DNA from: Hyphomicrobiaceae bacterium
GTDB taxonomy: Bacteria; Pseudomonadota; Alphaproteobacteria; Rhizobiales; Hyphomicrobiaceae
Reading direction: 5' to 3'
NCBI GenBank assembly: GCA_022844275.1
Contig: JALHMB010000002.1
Location: forward strand, 434,001-498,000
Length of the DNA stretch: 64,000 bases
Shown here: positions 1 to 12,040 of the stretch, piece after piece
Layout: each line of letters begins with the position of its first letter
Position numbering within the stretch: the stretch's first letter is position 1
Notes under the pieces: generated by a model
The model's database searches: none
What the model saw: the letters and a program-made list of their open reading frames with translations, nothing else
What the model was told of the DNA's origin: nothing
Made by a program: the position numbers and the translations under genes

Positions 1-71
1 TCGGACGGCGTACACCGTTTTATATTTGACACATGCGGTGAAGGCAGTGTGGGACCTGGAGATCACGAGAA

Positions 72-959
72 ATGGTTGAGGCCCGGATGAGGCGCCTGTT
101 GTGCTGGTTGCCGCTCGTGACAGGTGCAGCCCTGCTCGCTGGTGGTTCGGCCGGGAGGGCCGCGGCTTCCGAGGCCGAGGTTGTCTTGGCGCCGCATCGA
201 GCGGTCTATGAGATATCGCTCCTTCGCGCCCAGGGAGGCTCGGGCATTGCCGAAATGTCCGGGCGCATGGTTTACGAGCTCACCGGCAATTCCTGCGTCG
301 GTTACTCTCAGAGCATGCGCTTCGTGACGTACGTGGTGAACCAGGAGGGTATTACCAGCCTCACCGATCTGCGCTCGACGAGCTGGGAGGATGCCGCGTC
401 GCGCGCTTTTCGCTTCAACTCGACACAGTACAAAGACCGCAAGCTGACCGAGAGCACGGTCGGCGATGCCTCGCGCACGAGCGGCCCGGACAAGCTCAAG
501 GTCGCCCTTTCACGCCCGACTCGGAAGCAGCTCGATCTCGGTGCGCAGGCCATGTTCCCGATCCAGCACTCGCGCGAGCTCGTCGTCAGGGCGCGTCGCG
601 GCGAGCGGCTCTTCACGGCCGATCTCTACGACGGCTCCGAGAAGGGCGACAAAGTATATACGACCGTGTCGTTCCTGGGGCACCGGCGCGCGCCCGGCAA
701 TGTTGAGGGCCTCGAAAAGGTCGAATCGGCAAAGCCGCTGCTGACCGTGCCGTCATGGCCGATTTCGATCAGCTACTATGAACCCGAGACGAATCGCCAG
801 GATGCCGTACCGACGTACGAGCTCTCTTTCCTCTACTATGCGAACGGCGTCTCGCGGCGCCTCATGATCGATTACGGCTCGTTTGCCGTGCGGGGCGTGC
901 TCAAAGAGATTTTCTTCCTCGATCCCGGCAAGTGCGAGGACGCGGCCAAGCCACGCTGA
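72..959 (+). CDS. eipB: EipB-like periplasmic envelope-integrity protein (DUF1849)
   Basis: Periplasmic protein of the DUF1849/EipB family; in Brucella the family member supports cell-envelope stability. A signal peptide (hydrophobic core about residues 9-29, then an Ala-rich cleavage region) precedes one long beta-rich domain. Two cysteines remain, C75 and C288, which fits the disulfide pair known in EipB. The length of 295 aa is typical. The ATG at 72 has GGAG 10 nt upstream. An in-frame ATG at 87 with GAGG 5 nt upstream gives a more standard signal peptide starting MRRLL, so the start is uncertain by five residues. The gene stands alone and converges on the next one. Family from recall, no search run. 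Confidence 0.85.
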   Translation: MVEARMRRLLCWLPLVTGAALLAGGSAGRAAASEAEVVLAPHRAVYEISLLRAQGGSGIAEMSGRMVYELTGNSCVGYSQSMRFVTYVVNQEGITSLTDLRSTSWEDAASRAFRFNSTQYKDRKLTESTVGDASRTSGPDKLKVALSRPTRKQLDLGAQAMFPIQHSRELVVRARRGERLFTADLYDGSEKGDKVYTTVSFLGHRRAPGNVEGLEKVESAKPLLTVPSWPISISYYEPETNRQDAVPTYELSFLYYANGVSRRLMIDYGSFAVRGVLKEIFFLDPGKCEDAAKPR

Positions 960-1056
960 GCCGTACCCGAGCCGCGATCATTCGCTTTCGCCCGCCACCC
1001 TGGGCTGTGCTTCGATGCGGCGTATTCCTGATCGCGCAGCGCGCGCGGGGCATTGC

Positions 1057-2139
1057 TCAGCGCAGGTGCGGCGCAATCATCAGGCCGCCCTTGGTCCACA
1101 GCTCGTTGACCTGCCGCTCGAGCTTGAGCGGGGAGCGCTGACCGAGATTGCGCTCATAGAGCTCGCCGTAGTTCCCGATCGATTTGAGGATCAGGTAGAC
1201 CCAGTTGCGCGGCAGTCCGAGCGGCGATCCGATGTCGCTTTCGACACCGAGCAGACGTCTCACGTCGAGCTGAGCCGATGCTTTGAGACTTTCGACACGG
1301 ACCGACGTGATCCCGAGCTGCTCGGCGGCAATGAGGGCATGGATGGTCCAGCGTACGATGTCGTACCATGCCGGATCGCCCCGGCGCACGGCAGGCCCCA
1401 GCAAGCTTATGGCGAGGGCCTCGGGCAGGATATGATGCTCGCCGGAGCCCGCGAGCCTGCCGCGAAGATCGGCGAGCATGGCGGCATCGGCACCGAGCGC
1501 CTGGCAGCGCCCGCTCGTATAGGCCTGCACCATCTCCTCCCACTTCTCCACGACGACAGTCTCGTGCCGAATACCGTGAGTCTTGAAGAAGCTGGCGATC
1601 GCCTCGATGGTCTCCGGGTTGTTGCCGACGCAGATGCTAGCGCCGGACATCTCGCGCGCGCTCGTGATGCCCGCCGCCCGTTTCACGAGTAGACGTGTCG
1701 CGTCGTGATAGAGCACACCCGGAAAGCGGATGCCGAGGCCGGTCTCGCGGGTCAGGCTCATTGCAGTACCGGTCGCCAGAATATCGACCTCGCCCGAAAG
1801 CAGCGCCGCCGCCGCTACCGAGGGTGCGATCATGAGTGGCTTGACGCCTTCGGGTTTGCCGAGAACTGCGGCGGCGAGCGCACGGCAGAAGTCCACATCG
1901 AAGCCCGACCACTGGCCGCGAGCGTCGACGGTCGCGAAGCCTGGCGAAGTGCGGGTGAAGCCACAGACGATGTGTCCGCGCGCAAGTATGCGTTCGAGCG
2001 TCGTCGGCTTGGCCAGTGTCGGCGTCTGTGGTGGCGCCTGGGCCTGCACAGATGGCACGGCGAGCGAATAGAACGCGAGAAGCGTCAGAAGGAAGGCCGG
2101 CGTGCGACCGCGCACGAAATCGGCGAGACTGCTCATCAT
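1057..2139 (-). CDS. Amino-acid ABC transporter substrate-binding protein (AapJ/BztA-like)
   Basis: Periplasmic binding protein of the general L-amino-acid family (AapJ/BztA). A signal peptide ends near residue 34 (SVQAQA). The mature protein opens with LERILARGHIVCGF and SGFDVDFCRALAAAV, the hallmarks of this SBP_bac_3 subgroup; a second cysteine pair member lies in ASICVGNNPETI. The C-terminus carries the NYGELYERNLG motif typical of AapJ. 360 aa is close to the family norm of about 340. No permease or ATPase gene is adjacent, so this is an orphan binding protein: it may serve a transporter elsewhere or work as a sensor. Two ATGs in tandem open the gene. Confidence 0.85.
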   Translation of the reverse strand: MMSSLADFVRGRTPAFLLTLLAFYSLAVPSVQAQAPPQTPTLAKPTTLERILARGHIVCGFTRTSPGFATVDARGQWSGFDVDFCRALAAAVLGKPEGVKPLMIAPSVAAAALLSGEVDILATGTAMSLTRETGLGIRFPGVLYHDATRLLVKRAAGITSAREMSGASICVGNNPETIEAIASFFKTHGIRHETVVVEKWEEMVQAYTSGRCQALGADAAMLADLRGRLAGSGEHHILPEALAISLLGPAVRRGDPAWYDIVRWTIHALIAAEQLGITSVRVESLKASAQLDVRRLLGVESDIGSPLGLPRNWVYLILKSIGNYGELYERNLGQRSPLKLERQVNELWTKGGLMIAPHLR

Positions 2140-2455
2140 GCTGTGACGGCGGCCCCTTTTTTCCCTCGGCGCGCCCGCACTTGACGAATGCGGAGCGCGC
2201 GCGAGATGAACGAAGCCTTCTCCAGTTGGGGTGAGCAGGAGCTGCCCCCCGCCTGCCCGATGATCAAAAGCACAAACGTCCAGCCTTCGCCTGCACTATT
2301 TGAGAACAAGGTATCCAGGAGGAACCTTGTGAGCACCCGGCTCAGCGCACGTCGAGCCCGCTGTTCTTGCTCGGGAAGCTTATGTGGTCAAGACTTGAGC
2401 TCGACCGGTTGATAAGTTGGAACGGCGATCATCCGTGCGCGTTCGTTGCCGCGCT
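2140..2455. other. Intergenic region upstream of the binding-protein gene, with a short dyad
   Basis: No convincing gene. It holds the upstream region of the minus-strand binding-protein gene and the 3' side of the epimerase gene. A perfect 7-bp inverted repeat, ACAAGGT (2306-2312) and ACCTTGT (2324-2330), 11 nt apart, could be an operator or a transcript hairpin. No U-tract follows it on either strand. Confidence 0.4.
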
Positions 2456-2860
2456 TCAGGCCTGCTCGAGCTCGACGAGCGTCCCGCAGAAATCCTTCGG
2501 ATGCAGGAACAATACGGGCTTACCGTGGGCGCCAATCTTCGGCTCGCCATCGCCGAGCACGCGCGCGCCTGCAACCTTCAGACGATCGCGTGCGGCGACG
2601 ATATCGTCGACCTCGTAGCAGAGATGATGAATGCCGCCATCGGGATTGCGCTCGAGAAACTTGGTGATTGGAGAACCGGCCCCGAGCGGCTCCAGCAACT
2701 CGATCTTGGTGTTCGGGAGGACGACGAACACAGTGGACACGCCGTGCTCGGGCTGCGCCACTTTCTCCGATACCTCGCCACCCAGCGTATCGCGATAGAC
2801 CGCGACAGCGGCTGCCATATCTCTGACTGCGATAGCTACGTGGTTCAGCCGTCCGATCAT
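2456..2860 (-). CDS. mce: Methylmalonyl-CoA epimerase
   Basis: Interconverts (R)- and (S)-methylmalonyl-CoA, used in propionyl-CoA metabolism and, in many alphaproteobacteria, the ethylmalonyl-CoA pathway. It is a single vicinal-oxygen-chelate unit of 134 aa, the usual length. Expected metal ligands are visible: H7 (NHVAIAV), Glu in TKIELLEPLG, His in GGIHHLCYEV and Glu in the C-terminal VELEQA. I chose the ATG at 2860 because homologues start MIGRLNHVAIAV; the frame is open 18 codons further upstream, but that part looks like leader. No mutase gene is nearby. Confidence 0.93.
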   Translation of the reverse strand: MIGRLNHVAIAVRDMAAAVAVYRDTLGGEVSEKVAQPEHGVSTVFVVLPNTKIELLEPLGAGSPITKFLERNPDGGIHHLCYEVDDIVAARDRLKVAGARVLGDGEPKIGAHGKPVLFLHPKDFCGTLVELEQA

Positions 2861-3115
2861 GCGCGCTCTCCGCTGTTGCCGGTCTGTCTTCAGCGATCGG
2901 AGCACGGGCGTCAAGATCGGGCAACCCGCCGGAGCTGGCTAGGTCCGGCGTTGACAGAGCAGTGGGGAGTTCGGCCGTGCACCGGACATCGGAGGTGAGA
3001 TGCGATAGTATCCTGCGATTCGATGCGTCTTTGCGTGCTGCGTAGGTTCCGGTTTCCGGTGGACGGCAGACCATGGCCGCCACGGGGCAGGTGATGCAGG
3101 TGGCACGATACGCGG

Positions 3116-4162
3116 ATGAGCGAACGCCCAACCGATACGCAGCCGTCGCGCGCTGCGGCGGCGCATGGCCAGATGCATGGTCTCGGGCGCGATGCGCGAG
3201 CGCGGTACGATCGTGACAGTCCTCATGCCGACGCGAGTCGCCAGTCGGTCGCGGACCGTGCTGCGAATTTCCGCCAAGGCGCGCCATTTCTGGTTGAGCG
3301 CGCGACGCTCTACGATCCCGAGCCATTGGATCCGCCGGCATCGCCTGCCGTTAGGAGCGAGGTGTCGCCGCGGCGCCTGCTGCCGGCGGCGCTGACACTG
3401 CTCGGCGTTGTCGTCGTGGTCGGCCTCACTGCCAGCGTACTGTTCGTGCGCAATGCCGATGTCGTGCGCATCGATCAGAGTTCGGGCCGTCTCGAACAGT
3501 TTTCGGAGCGCGGGTTGCCGCAAGATGCTCCCAGGGCAAGTCCGGGAACGCAACCCAATGCCAGCACCATTGCCTACGATCTGACCCGGCGTCCGAGCGA
3601 TTCCATCGTCGGCGCCTGGCGCCCTGCGACGGAGGAAGAAAAGCGCGTGGCACAGTCCGGTGGGCTTCCAGCTCCGGAAAAACGTCGTCCATTGCCGAGA
3701 CGTCTCACAGCCGCGTCACCGGAAGTGCCACCCGAGCCTGTCACGCGCCCCGTCACCGCTGCCCCACCCGCCGTCGCCGTGAAGCCGCCGCGCTATGATG
3801 CACAGGAGCCGAAGCGGCGCGTTGCCGACGGTGATCCGCCCGGACCTCCAGATGAGGCAGAGCGCCCCTCGCCGAACGTCGTTGCCCGCGTCGGGCGCGC
3901 GAGCGAGCCGCTGGAGGCACCGGATCCGGCGGTCGAAATTCCGCTCGAGCAGCTCGCGCTGCCGTTACGAAGGCCGGACCCGTCGGAGGTGGAGGACGGA
4001 GCCGATCCGGCACGGGCGCGTCGTGCGAGCATTCGGCGATTGAAACACCGGCTCACCAGGGCACAGCGCCGTGCGAAGATGTCTGATCCCTGGGAGAACC
4101 CGCGCGCCGGCGAAGCCTCCTATGGGGACTGGTTCGTGGGCACGATGCGGCAACGGCCGTGA
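3116..4162 (+). CDS. Hypothetical proline-rich single-pass membrane protein
   Basis: Not recognised. The central hydrophobic segment RLLPAALTLLGVVVVVGL (about residues 88-111) is a single membrane anchor. The N-terminal part is probably cytoplasmic and the long Pro/Arg/Glu-rich part (residues 115-348) would then be periplasmic and largely disordered. The C-terminus is more conserved-looking (NPRAGEASYGDWFVGTMRQ). The start is uncertain: no good ribosome-binding site precedes 3116, an in-frame ATG lies at 3173, and the first 80 residues are low in order. The gene is divergent from mce and about 320 bp ahead of secA. It is likely real because the membrane segment and codon pattern hold over its length, but the function is unknown. 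Confidence 0.6.
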   Translation: MSERPTDTQPSRAAAAHGQMHGLGRDARARYDRDSPHADASRQSVADRAANFRQGAPFLVERATLYDPEPLDPPASPAVRSEVSPRRLLPAALTLLGVVVVVGLTASVLFVRNADVVRIDQSSGRLEQFSERGLPQDAPRASPGTQPNASTIAYDLTRRPSDSIVGAWRPATEEEKRVAQSGGLPAPEKRRPLPRRLTAASPEVPPEPVTRPVTAAPPAVAVKPPRYDAQEPKRRVADGDPPGPPDEAERPSPNVVARVGRASEPLEAPDPAVEIPLEQLALPLRRPDPSEVEDGADPARARRASIRRLKHRLTRAQRRAKMSDPWENPRAGEASYGDWFVGTMRQRP

Positions 4163-4482
4163 CGGTCGACTTCTCGCCCCGGCAGGGTGCGCCAGTCGGT
4201 CACAGTGCCGGTCGCAACTTCCGCCACAGTACACGTGCGTTTTGACGCGCTTTCGTTGACAACCCTGCGCGCCATCCTTATCTCTCCCGTGCCGGCTGGA
4301 TGCGGTGCCCGGTTGGGTTGGTAGGGCCTGTGGCGGCTCGCTCGTCGGCCTCTTCCTCTTCGAAGCACAACCTGATCGCAGCGGCCGCCCGACGGAAGTC
4401 GGCGCGCCGACACGTACATCGACTTCGCAGGTGTCAGGCCCGGCCAGGTCCGACTGCGGTTACTGGATTTGAGGAACGGTTC
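4163..4482. other. secA upstream region
   Basis: No gene seen. It carries the promoter candidate described at 4256-4284 and a leader of about 190 nt before the secA start. The secA frame stays open through most of this leader, but homologues begin at the ATG at 4483. Confidence 0.5.
4256..4284 (+). promoter_or_regulatory. Candidate sigma-70 promoter for secA
   Basis: TTGACA at 4256-4261 and TATCTC at 4279-4284 are separated by 17 bp. The -35 box is a perfect match and the -10 box is weaker, as is common in alphaproteobacterial housekeeping promoters. It would leave a leader of about 190 nt ahead of secA. Confidence 0.45.
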
Positions 4483-7635
<3,153 letters not shown>

Positions 7636-7695
7636 GCGATGCGCGCATTAGGCTCGTAGGGTACCATCGTCGCCTGCATTGAAGCGGCGGCGCCT

Positions 7696-8235
7696 ATGAT
7701 TGATGATTACGTTGATACCGAGGTCACGGTCGACGACGCTGTGATCGACAGTGGAGATGTTTGGAAGGTAGTTGATCCCGTTTGGTGGTCCGTGTGGATT
7801 TATGGCACCCCGGAGAGATACCATTCTGACTTAGCAAAAGTTTCTATTCCTCAACGCCACGTGCTCGCCATCCTGTGGCACGCCGCTGAGGTGAACAACG
7901 GTGGGCATCATCAGTTCTATTTCAATCCAACGGGTATTGTTTGGCGCGAAGCGCTCGAGGGTTTTCTCGCGATAGGAGCACCGGATCTCGCAGAGGTCAT
8001 CCAGCAATCCGCTAACGTTCTGGGCGGTGCACCGGCATTGGATTTCGACGAGCGCGATAAGCAGATCTCACCGATCGAGCTGGGGACCTTCGACGATATT
8101 GATGATCGGTACTATGAGCGCGCTGAGAATCTGGAGGCGAGGCTCATGGACTATGTGCGGAAGCACCGATCGGCCTTCTATTTCAGTGGCGTCGTGAAAA
8201 AGCCGCCCCCTGCGCCGACGCTATCTGCGGACTGA
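7696..8235 (+). CDS. DMP19-family protein (DUF4375), putative DNA mimic
   Basis: 179-aa DUF4375/DMP19 protein. The defining block is EVNNGGHHQFYFNPTG (about residues 66-81). It is markedly acidic, as expected of the Neisseria DMP19 DNA mimic, which binds a transcription factor in place of DNA. The family is small and mostly uncharacterised, so the mimic role is carried over, not shown. The coding sequence is more AT-rich than secA, which it follows by 60 nt on the same strand, hinting at a later arrival. It ends convergent with the TerB-like gene 15 nt away. Confidence 0.8.
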   Translation: MIDDYVDTEVTVDDAVIDSGDVWKVVDPVWWSVWIYGTPERYHSDLAKVSIPQRHVLAILWHAAEVNNGGHHQFYFNPTGIVWREALEGFLAIGAPDLAEVIQQSANVLGGAPALDFDERDKQISPIELGTFDDIDDRYYERAENLEARLMDYVRKHRSAFYFSGVVKKPPPAPTLSAD

Positions 8236-8250
8236 TGGGAGTTGCGCTCA

Positions 8251-8688
8251 TCACGCGTTCCCAAGAACCCGCCGCCGCGCGTCCATCCGGTCGCGGTCGG
8301 GCACGTGCATGAGACCTGCGACCTGGCGGATGAGCTGATCCTCGAACGCATCGAGATTGCCGTCGGCATAGGCGATGCGCCACAGCATTTCGATGACCTC
8401 GATCTTGTCGTCAATGCTCATGCTGTTGTTGAGGCTGTTCGTGAAGGGGAAGTATTGCGCTGAGCTGCGCGCCCGCGCTTCGGCCCGCCCGATCAGCTCC
8501 TCGGCCTCGTCGGGAGAGAGCGCGAAGCGGCGGGCGAGGAGATGCGCCGTCGTTGTACGCTCCTCGGCGCTGAAGTCGCCATGCATAAGGCCGGCTTCGA
8601 CGAGCAGCACGGCGACCGAGAGATGCGGCTCCTCGATGGTCGGAGCCGAACCTTTTCCCTGCAGCAAATCGAGCAATCGATCGAGCAT
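8251..8688 (-). CDS. TerB-like tellurite-resistance-domain protein
   Basis: Single-domain, all-helical cytoplasmic protein of 145 aa resembling the TerB/TERB family. Two acidic helix-turn segments typical of the fold are present: VEAGLMHGDFSAEER and IAYADGNLDAFEDQL. The first 20 residues (LLDLLQGKG) form an amphipathic lead. Stand-alone TerB domains in this order are common and have no established substrate. The neighbouring tonB-like gene is upstream on the same strand, 36 nt away, so the two may be co-transcribed. There is no tellurite operon around it. Confidence 0.75.
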   Translation of the reverse strand: MLDRLLDLLQGKGSAPTIEEPHLSVAVLLVEAGLMHGDFSAEERTTTAHLLARRFALSPDEAEELIGRAEARARSSAQYFPFTNSLNNSMSIDDKIEVIEMLWRIAYADGNLDAFEDQLIRQVAGLMHVPDRDRMDARRRVLGNA

Positions 8689-8724
8689 CTGATTTCCTGT
8701 CCGGGTCGGGCGCGACGCCTCGGC

Positions 8725-9723
8725 CTAATTGTAGATGTAGGTGATCAGGAACACGAGATCATCAGGCTTGGCATTCCGCGGTGGGAAAGGGTAGCTCGTC
8801 TGCCGCGTGGCGAACACCACGTACCGGTCGAGCCCGGCAATGTTGGACGGGCGCACGACCTGCGTATTCACAAGGCTTCCGTCTCTGTCGAGGGTAATGC
8901 GCACGGTGACGCGGCCGCGCGTGTCGTTGAGCTGCGGCATGGTTCTCTGCAGCGCGCTGACGACGCCGCGAGCAAAGGCGTCGTTCTCGCCTGAGCGCGT
9001 GATGCCGGGTGGACGCTGAAGACCTGCGCCGCCACCTCCAGGCGCGGAGAATGTTGTGGGCGGGGTCAGATCGAGCATGGCCGTGCGATCGCGCTGCGGC
9101 TTTGCCTTCTCGGTGCGCTGCGGTGGTTCCTCTCTTGGCGGCGCAGGCTCCGCCTGCTTGGGCTCGGGCCTGCGCTGGATCGGAGTAACAAGATCCTCGA
9201 TCGGCGCCAGCGTCAGCGCCTTTTCGTCCACGGCCTCGGGGGGCGGTGGGGGTGGAGGCGTCGCTTTCGCAGCGGGGGTCGGAGGCTCGGGTGGCGTTGG
9301 AGGTGTCGGTGTGGGCGGTGCGGGCGCCGCCTCAATAGGCGGCTTCGGCGGCGGTGTCGGAGGTGGGCTCAGCGGTCCCTTCGGCTTGCTGTCCGCCGCG
9401 GTAGAGAGACTGCGCAGCTCCGCATCGGTGACGAGTGCCACGTTGATGGCGTCGTCGCTGCCGTTCGGATCGCCAATGTTCCTTGGTGGCGAGCCGAAGA
9501 CGCCCGCAAACATCAGACTGTGGAGAAAGAACGCAACGGCGAGGCCGATCTGAAAACGCCGATCTCCGCTCTTCGAGGCCGTCTCGGTCCGAGGCCCCGC
9601 CTGAAGGCCAACCATATCCGGGCTCGCGACCTGCGCTTCAGGCGCGCCGACGCTCGCGATGCCGAACTCGGGCACGTCAGCGCCGGCCTGGACGGCACTC
9701 CCTGAAAAAGCCGCGTCGTTCAT
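8725..9723 (-). CDS. tonB: TonB-family energy transducer
   Basis: Inner-membrane anchored protein that would pass proton-motive energy to outer-membrane receptors. Order of parts in 332 aa: cytoplasmic N-terminus, one membrane helix about residues 57-76 (IGLAVAFFLHSLMFAG), a long Pro-rich span about 115-165, a basic linker, and a C-terminal TonB domain about 250-332 with VTVRITLDRDGSLVNTQVV. No exbB/exbD adjoin it. A receptor that could use it begins at 61804, but it is far away and the link is only inferred. It may equally be a TonB paralogue with another role (TolA-like envelope work). Confidence 0.8.
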   Translation of the reverse strand: MNDAAFSGSAVQAGADVPEFGIASVGAPEAQVASPDMVGLQAGPRTETASKSGDRRFQIGLAVAFFLHSLMFAGVFGSPPRNIGDPNGSDDAINVALVTDAELRSLSTAADSKPKGPLSPPPTPPPKPPIEAAPAPPTPTPPTPPEPPTPAAKATPPPPPPPEAVDEKALTLAPIEDLVTPIQRRPEPKQAEPAPPREEPPQRTEKAKPQRDRTAMLDLTPPTTFSAPGGGGAGLQRPPGITRSGENDAFARGVVSALQRTMPQLNDTRGRVTVRITLDRDGSLVNTQVVRPSNIAGLDRYVVFATRQTSYPFPPRNAKPDDLVFLITYIYN

Positions 9724-9737
9724 CTCAGCCTATCTAG

Positions 9738-9762
9738 GCGTTTCGGCCTGATCACGAAACGC
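9738..9762. promoter_or_regulatory. Inverted repeat upstream of the tonB-like gene
   Basis: GCGTTTCG (9738-9745) and CGAAACGC (9755-9762) form a perfect 8-bp dyad with a 9-nt centre, 15 nt before the tonB start codon. The location suits an operator or a leader hairpin. No T-run follows, so it is a poor terminator for the gene upstream. Confidence 0.4.
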
Positions 9763-9829
9763 TACGCGACTGATTTACACGGGCATTCTTGGTCTGGCTG
9801 TGGCCGGGGCGACGTTGTTCACCGAATGT

Positions 9830-10897
9830 TTACGGGACGAAGCGCGCGCGTTTGAGCTCGGCGAGCTGCTCGAGCAGGCGCTCCTCGCTGTCGAAGCACT
9901 CCGTGAAGCCGAAACGGCGCGCGCGCGTGGTGTCGGACATCTGGTCCCAATTGGCTTTGAAAACATAGTTCCCGAAACCCCAATTCACGGCCTTGGCGAA
10001 GGGCACGCGTATGAGATCGTGCTTCTCGGCCATGCGCTCCCAAAGCGGTCCCTTGTCGGCCATGAAGCCCACGAGGTCGATCGTCTGCACAGGGCCGGCC
10101 TTCATGCCTAAGAGTTCGGCGATGCGCGGCCACAGGCTCTCCCAGCGGAAAAAATCACCATTCGTGATATTGAATGCCTGATTGGCACAGGCGGGTGTGG
10201 TCGCGGCCCAGTGCGCCGCGCGCGCGAGCAGGCCCGCATCCGTGACCTGGTAGACGGCACGGTAATGCCCCTCGAGGCCGGGGAACTTGAGCGGCAGGCC
10301 CAGCTCCTTCGAGATGGCCGCATAGACCGCCAGGACCGAGAGCAGGTTCAGGGGATTGCCGATCGTGAAACCCATGACCGTATGCGGGCGCAGGCACGAC
10401 CAGGTCCAGGATTTGCCGCGCTGAAGATCGGCCACGTAGTCCTGCTGGTCGAAGTAGAAGTTCGGCGCCATGTGGCGCGGGTCGTCCTCCTTGGCCGGCG
10501 TTTTGAAAGCACCGATGTGCGAGCCGTAGTACTTCGTGCCCTGCATGACCTGGATGTGCTTGAGCCCATCGGCGACCGCTTCCACCGGCTCCACGGCATT
10601 CGCGAGGAGCGCCAAGTTCACAGCGACGTTGGCGTTCGCAGGCAGATGCAGCTCATCTGGCGCCAGCGGTATGAACCCGCAGTAGAAGACGTGGGTGACG
10701 TCGCGGAGCCCGCCGAGTTTGGCCCGCGCATCGGCCTTGTCGAGCAGATCGACGCTGAGCCAGCTCACATTCGGGGCCGATTCGGCAGGTGGGCGCCGGC
10801 AAAGGCCGGTGACTTTCCATCCGGGCCGGGCGGCGAGATCGCGGAGGATGTAGCCGCCGGTGATGCCTGTCGCGCCGATGATCATCGCGTGATTCAT
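9830..10897 (-). CDS. SDR-family NAD(P)-dependent reductase, PRISE type
   Basis: Extended short-chain dehydrogenase of 355 aa. The Rossmann signature is MIIGATGITGGYILRDL at the N-terminus, followed by SWLSVDLLDKADARAKL. PNFYFDQQDYV with its tyrosine suits the PRISE subgroup (progesterone 5-beta-reductase/iridoid synthase-like), which reduces enones; the bacterial substrate is unknown. The ATG at 10897 is chosen: it has GGGGAAAC upstream and begins directly with the nucleotide-binding strand, although the frame is open back to 11338. It is divergent from purS across about 105 bp. Confidence 0.8.
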   Translation of the reverse strand: MNHAMIIGATGITGGYILRDLAARPGWKVTGLCRRPPAESAPNVSWLSVDLLDKADARAKLGGLRDVTHVFYCGFIPLAPDELHLPANANVAVNLALLANAVEPVEAVADGLKHIQVMQGTKYYGSHIGAFKTPAKEDDPRHMAPNFYFDQQDYVADLQRGKSWTWSCLRPHTVMGFTIGNPLNLLSVLAVYAAISKELGLPLKFPGLEGHYRAVYQVTDAGLLARAAHWAATTPACANQAFNITNGDFFRWESLWPRIAELLGMKAGPVQTIDLVGFMADKGPLWERMAEKHDLIRVPFAKAVNWGFGNYVFKANWDQMSDTTRARRFGFTECFDSEERLLEQLAELKRARFVP

Positions 10898-11002
10898 GTT
10901 GTTTCCCCGTATTTGAGCCCTCGATGCGGCGCTGCGGCCCTTGTATCTGCGGCCGCGTCCGGGCATTTGTCTCGGACAGGACGAATGTCGCGCGAGAGAC
11001 GC

Positions 11003-11248
11003 ATGAAAGCCCGTATCCGCATTACGCTCAAGAACGGTGTCCTCGACCCCCAAGGCAAAGCCATCCAGAACGCGCTTTCCGGTCTCGGCTTCAAGGGCGT
11101 CGAGGAAGTGCGCCAGGGCAAGTACATCGAGGTCGATCTCGCCTCGACGGACGAGGCGGCAGCCCGCGCCGAGGTCGAGCGCATGTGCAGGGACCTGCTC
11201 GCTAATCTGGTCATCGAGGACTACGCATTCGAGCTGTCGGCAGGCTGA
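11003..11248 (+). CDS. purS: Phosphoribosylformylglycinamidine synthase subunit PurS
   Basis: Small subunit of the split FGAM synthase (PurS-PurQ-PurL), which makes FGAM from FGAR, ATP and glutamine in purine synthesis. The 81 aa carry the family pattern MKARIRITLKNGVLDPQGKA and YIEVDLA. The start at 11003 is set by homology; the reading frame stays open far upstream. The stop is 16 nt before purQ, so both belong to one operon. purL, normally third in this cluster, is not next to them. Confidence 0.95.
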   Translation: MKARIRITLKNGVLDPQGKAIQNALSGLGFKGVEEVRQGKYIEVDLASTDEAAARAEVERMCRDLLANLVIEDYAFELSAG

Positions 11249-11264
11249 GAGCGAGGACTGAGAG

Positions 11265-11951
11265 ATGAAAAGCTCGGTGATCGTGTTTCCCGGAACGAAC
11301 CGCGAGCGGGACGTGGCGGACGTGCTCGCCACGGTCACGGGGAAGCCGGCGCAGATCGTCTGGCACGGCGACAGCGAGGTTCCTCAATCCGACCTGATTG
11401 TGCTGCCGGGCGGCTTCTCCTTCGGCGACTACCTGCGCTGCGGGGCCATGGCTGCGCACTCGCCCATCATGCGCGACGTGATCGCCAAGGCCAAGGCCGG
11501 TGTGCCCGTGCTCGGCATCTGCAATGGCTTCCAGATTCTCTGCGAAACCGGCCTGTTGCCGGGCGTTCTGCAGCGCAATGCCTCGCTCAAGTTCATCTGC
11601 AAGGATGTCTGGCTGAAGGTCGAGAATACGCGGACCCGCTTCACCGGTTGCTACAACCAGGGCGAGGTCGCGCAGATGATCTGCGCGCACGGTGATGGCA
11701 ACTACTTCGCCGATACTGCGACGCTCGACCGGCTCGAGGGCGAGGGGCAGGTCGTCTTCCGCTACTGCGATCCCGCGGGGAACGTGACGCCGGAGTCCAA
11801 TGCCAATGGCGCACAGCGCAACATCGCCGGCATCGCCGATGCGACAGGTCGCATCCTCGGTATGATGCCGCATCCCGAGAACGCCGCCGAGGCCATGCTC
11901 GGCTCGGTCGACGGCCGTAAGCTCTTCGAGAGTTTGCTCGCGGCTGCTTGA
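11265..11951 (+). CDS. purQ: Phosphoribosylformylglycinamidine synthase subunit PurQ (glutaminase)
   Basis: Class-I glutamine amidotransferase subunit that supplies ammonia to PurL. 228 aa, as usual. The catalytic triad is visible: C86 in VLGICNGFQIL, and H203 and E205 in MMPHPENAAE. The oxyanion region PGGFSFGDYLRCG is intact. It starts with ATG shortly behind purS. A palindromic repeat copy follows 90 nt after the stop, where purL would be expected. Confidence 0.97.
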   Translation: MKSSVIVFPGTNRERDVADVLATVTGKPAQIVWHGDSEVPQSDLIVLPGGFSFGDYLRCGAMAAHSPIMRDVIAKAKAGVPVLGICNGFQILCETGLLPGVLQRNASLKFICKDVWLKVENTRTRFTGCYNQGEVAQMICAHGDGNYFADTATLDRLEGEGQVVFRYCDPAGNVTPESNANGAQRNIAGIADATGRILGMMPHPENAAEAMLGSVDGRKLFESLLAAA

Positions 11952-12040
11952 GCAGGTTGCACTTTCAGCGCGAGAGGTGCTACCGCCCCTCCAACCCCGC
12001 CTTTCGTGGATTTGGAGATTGCCGCGAGCACACCGGCAAT

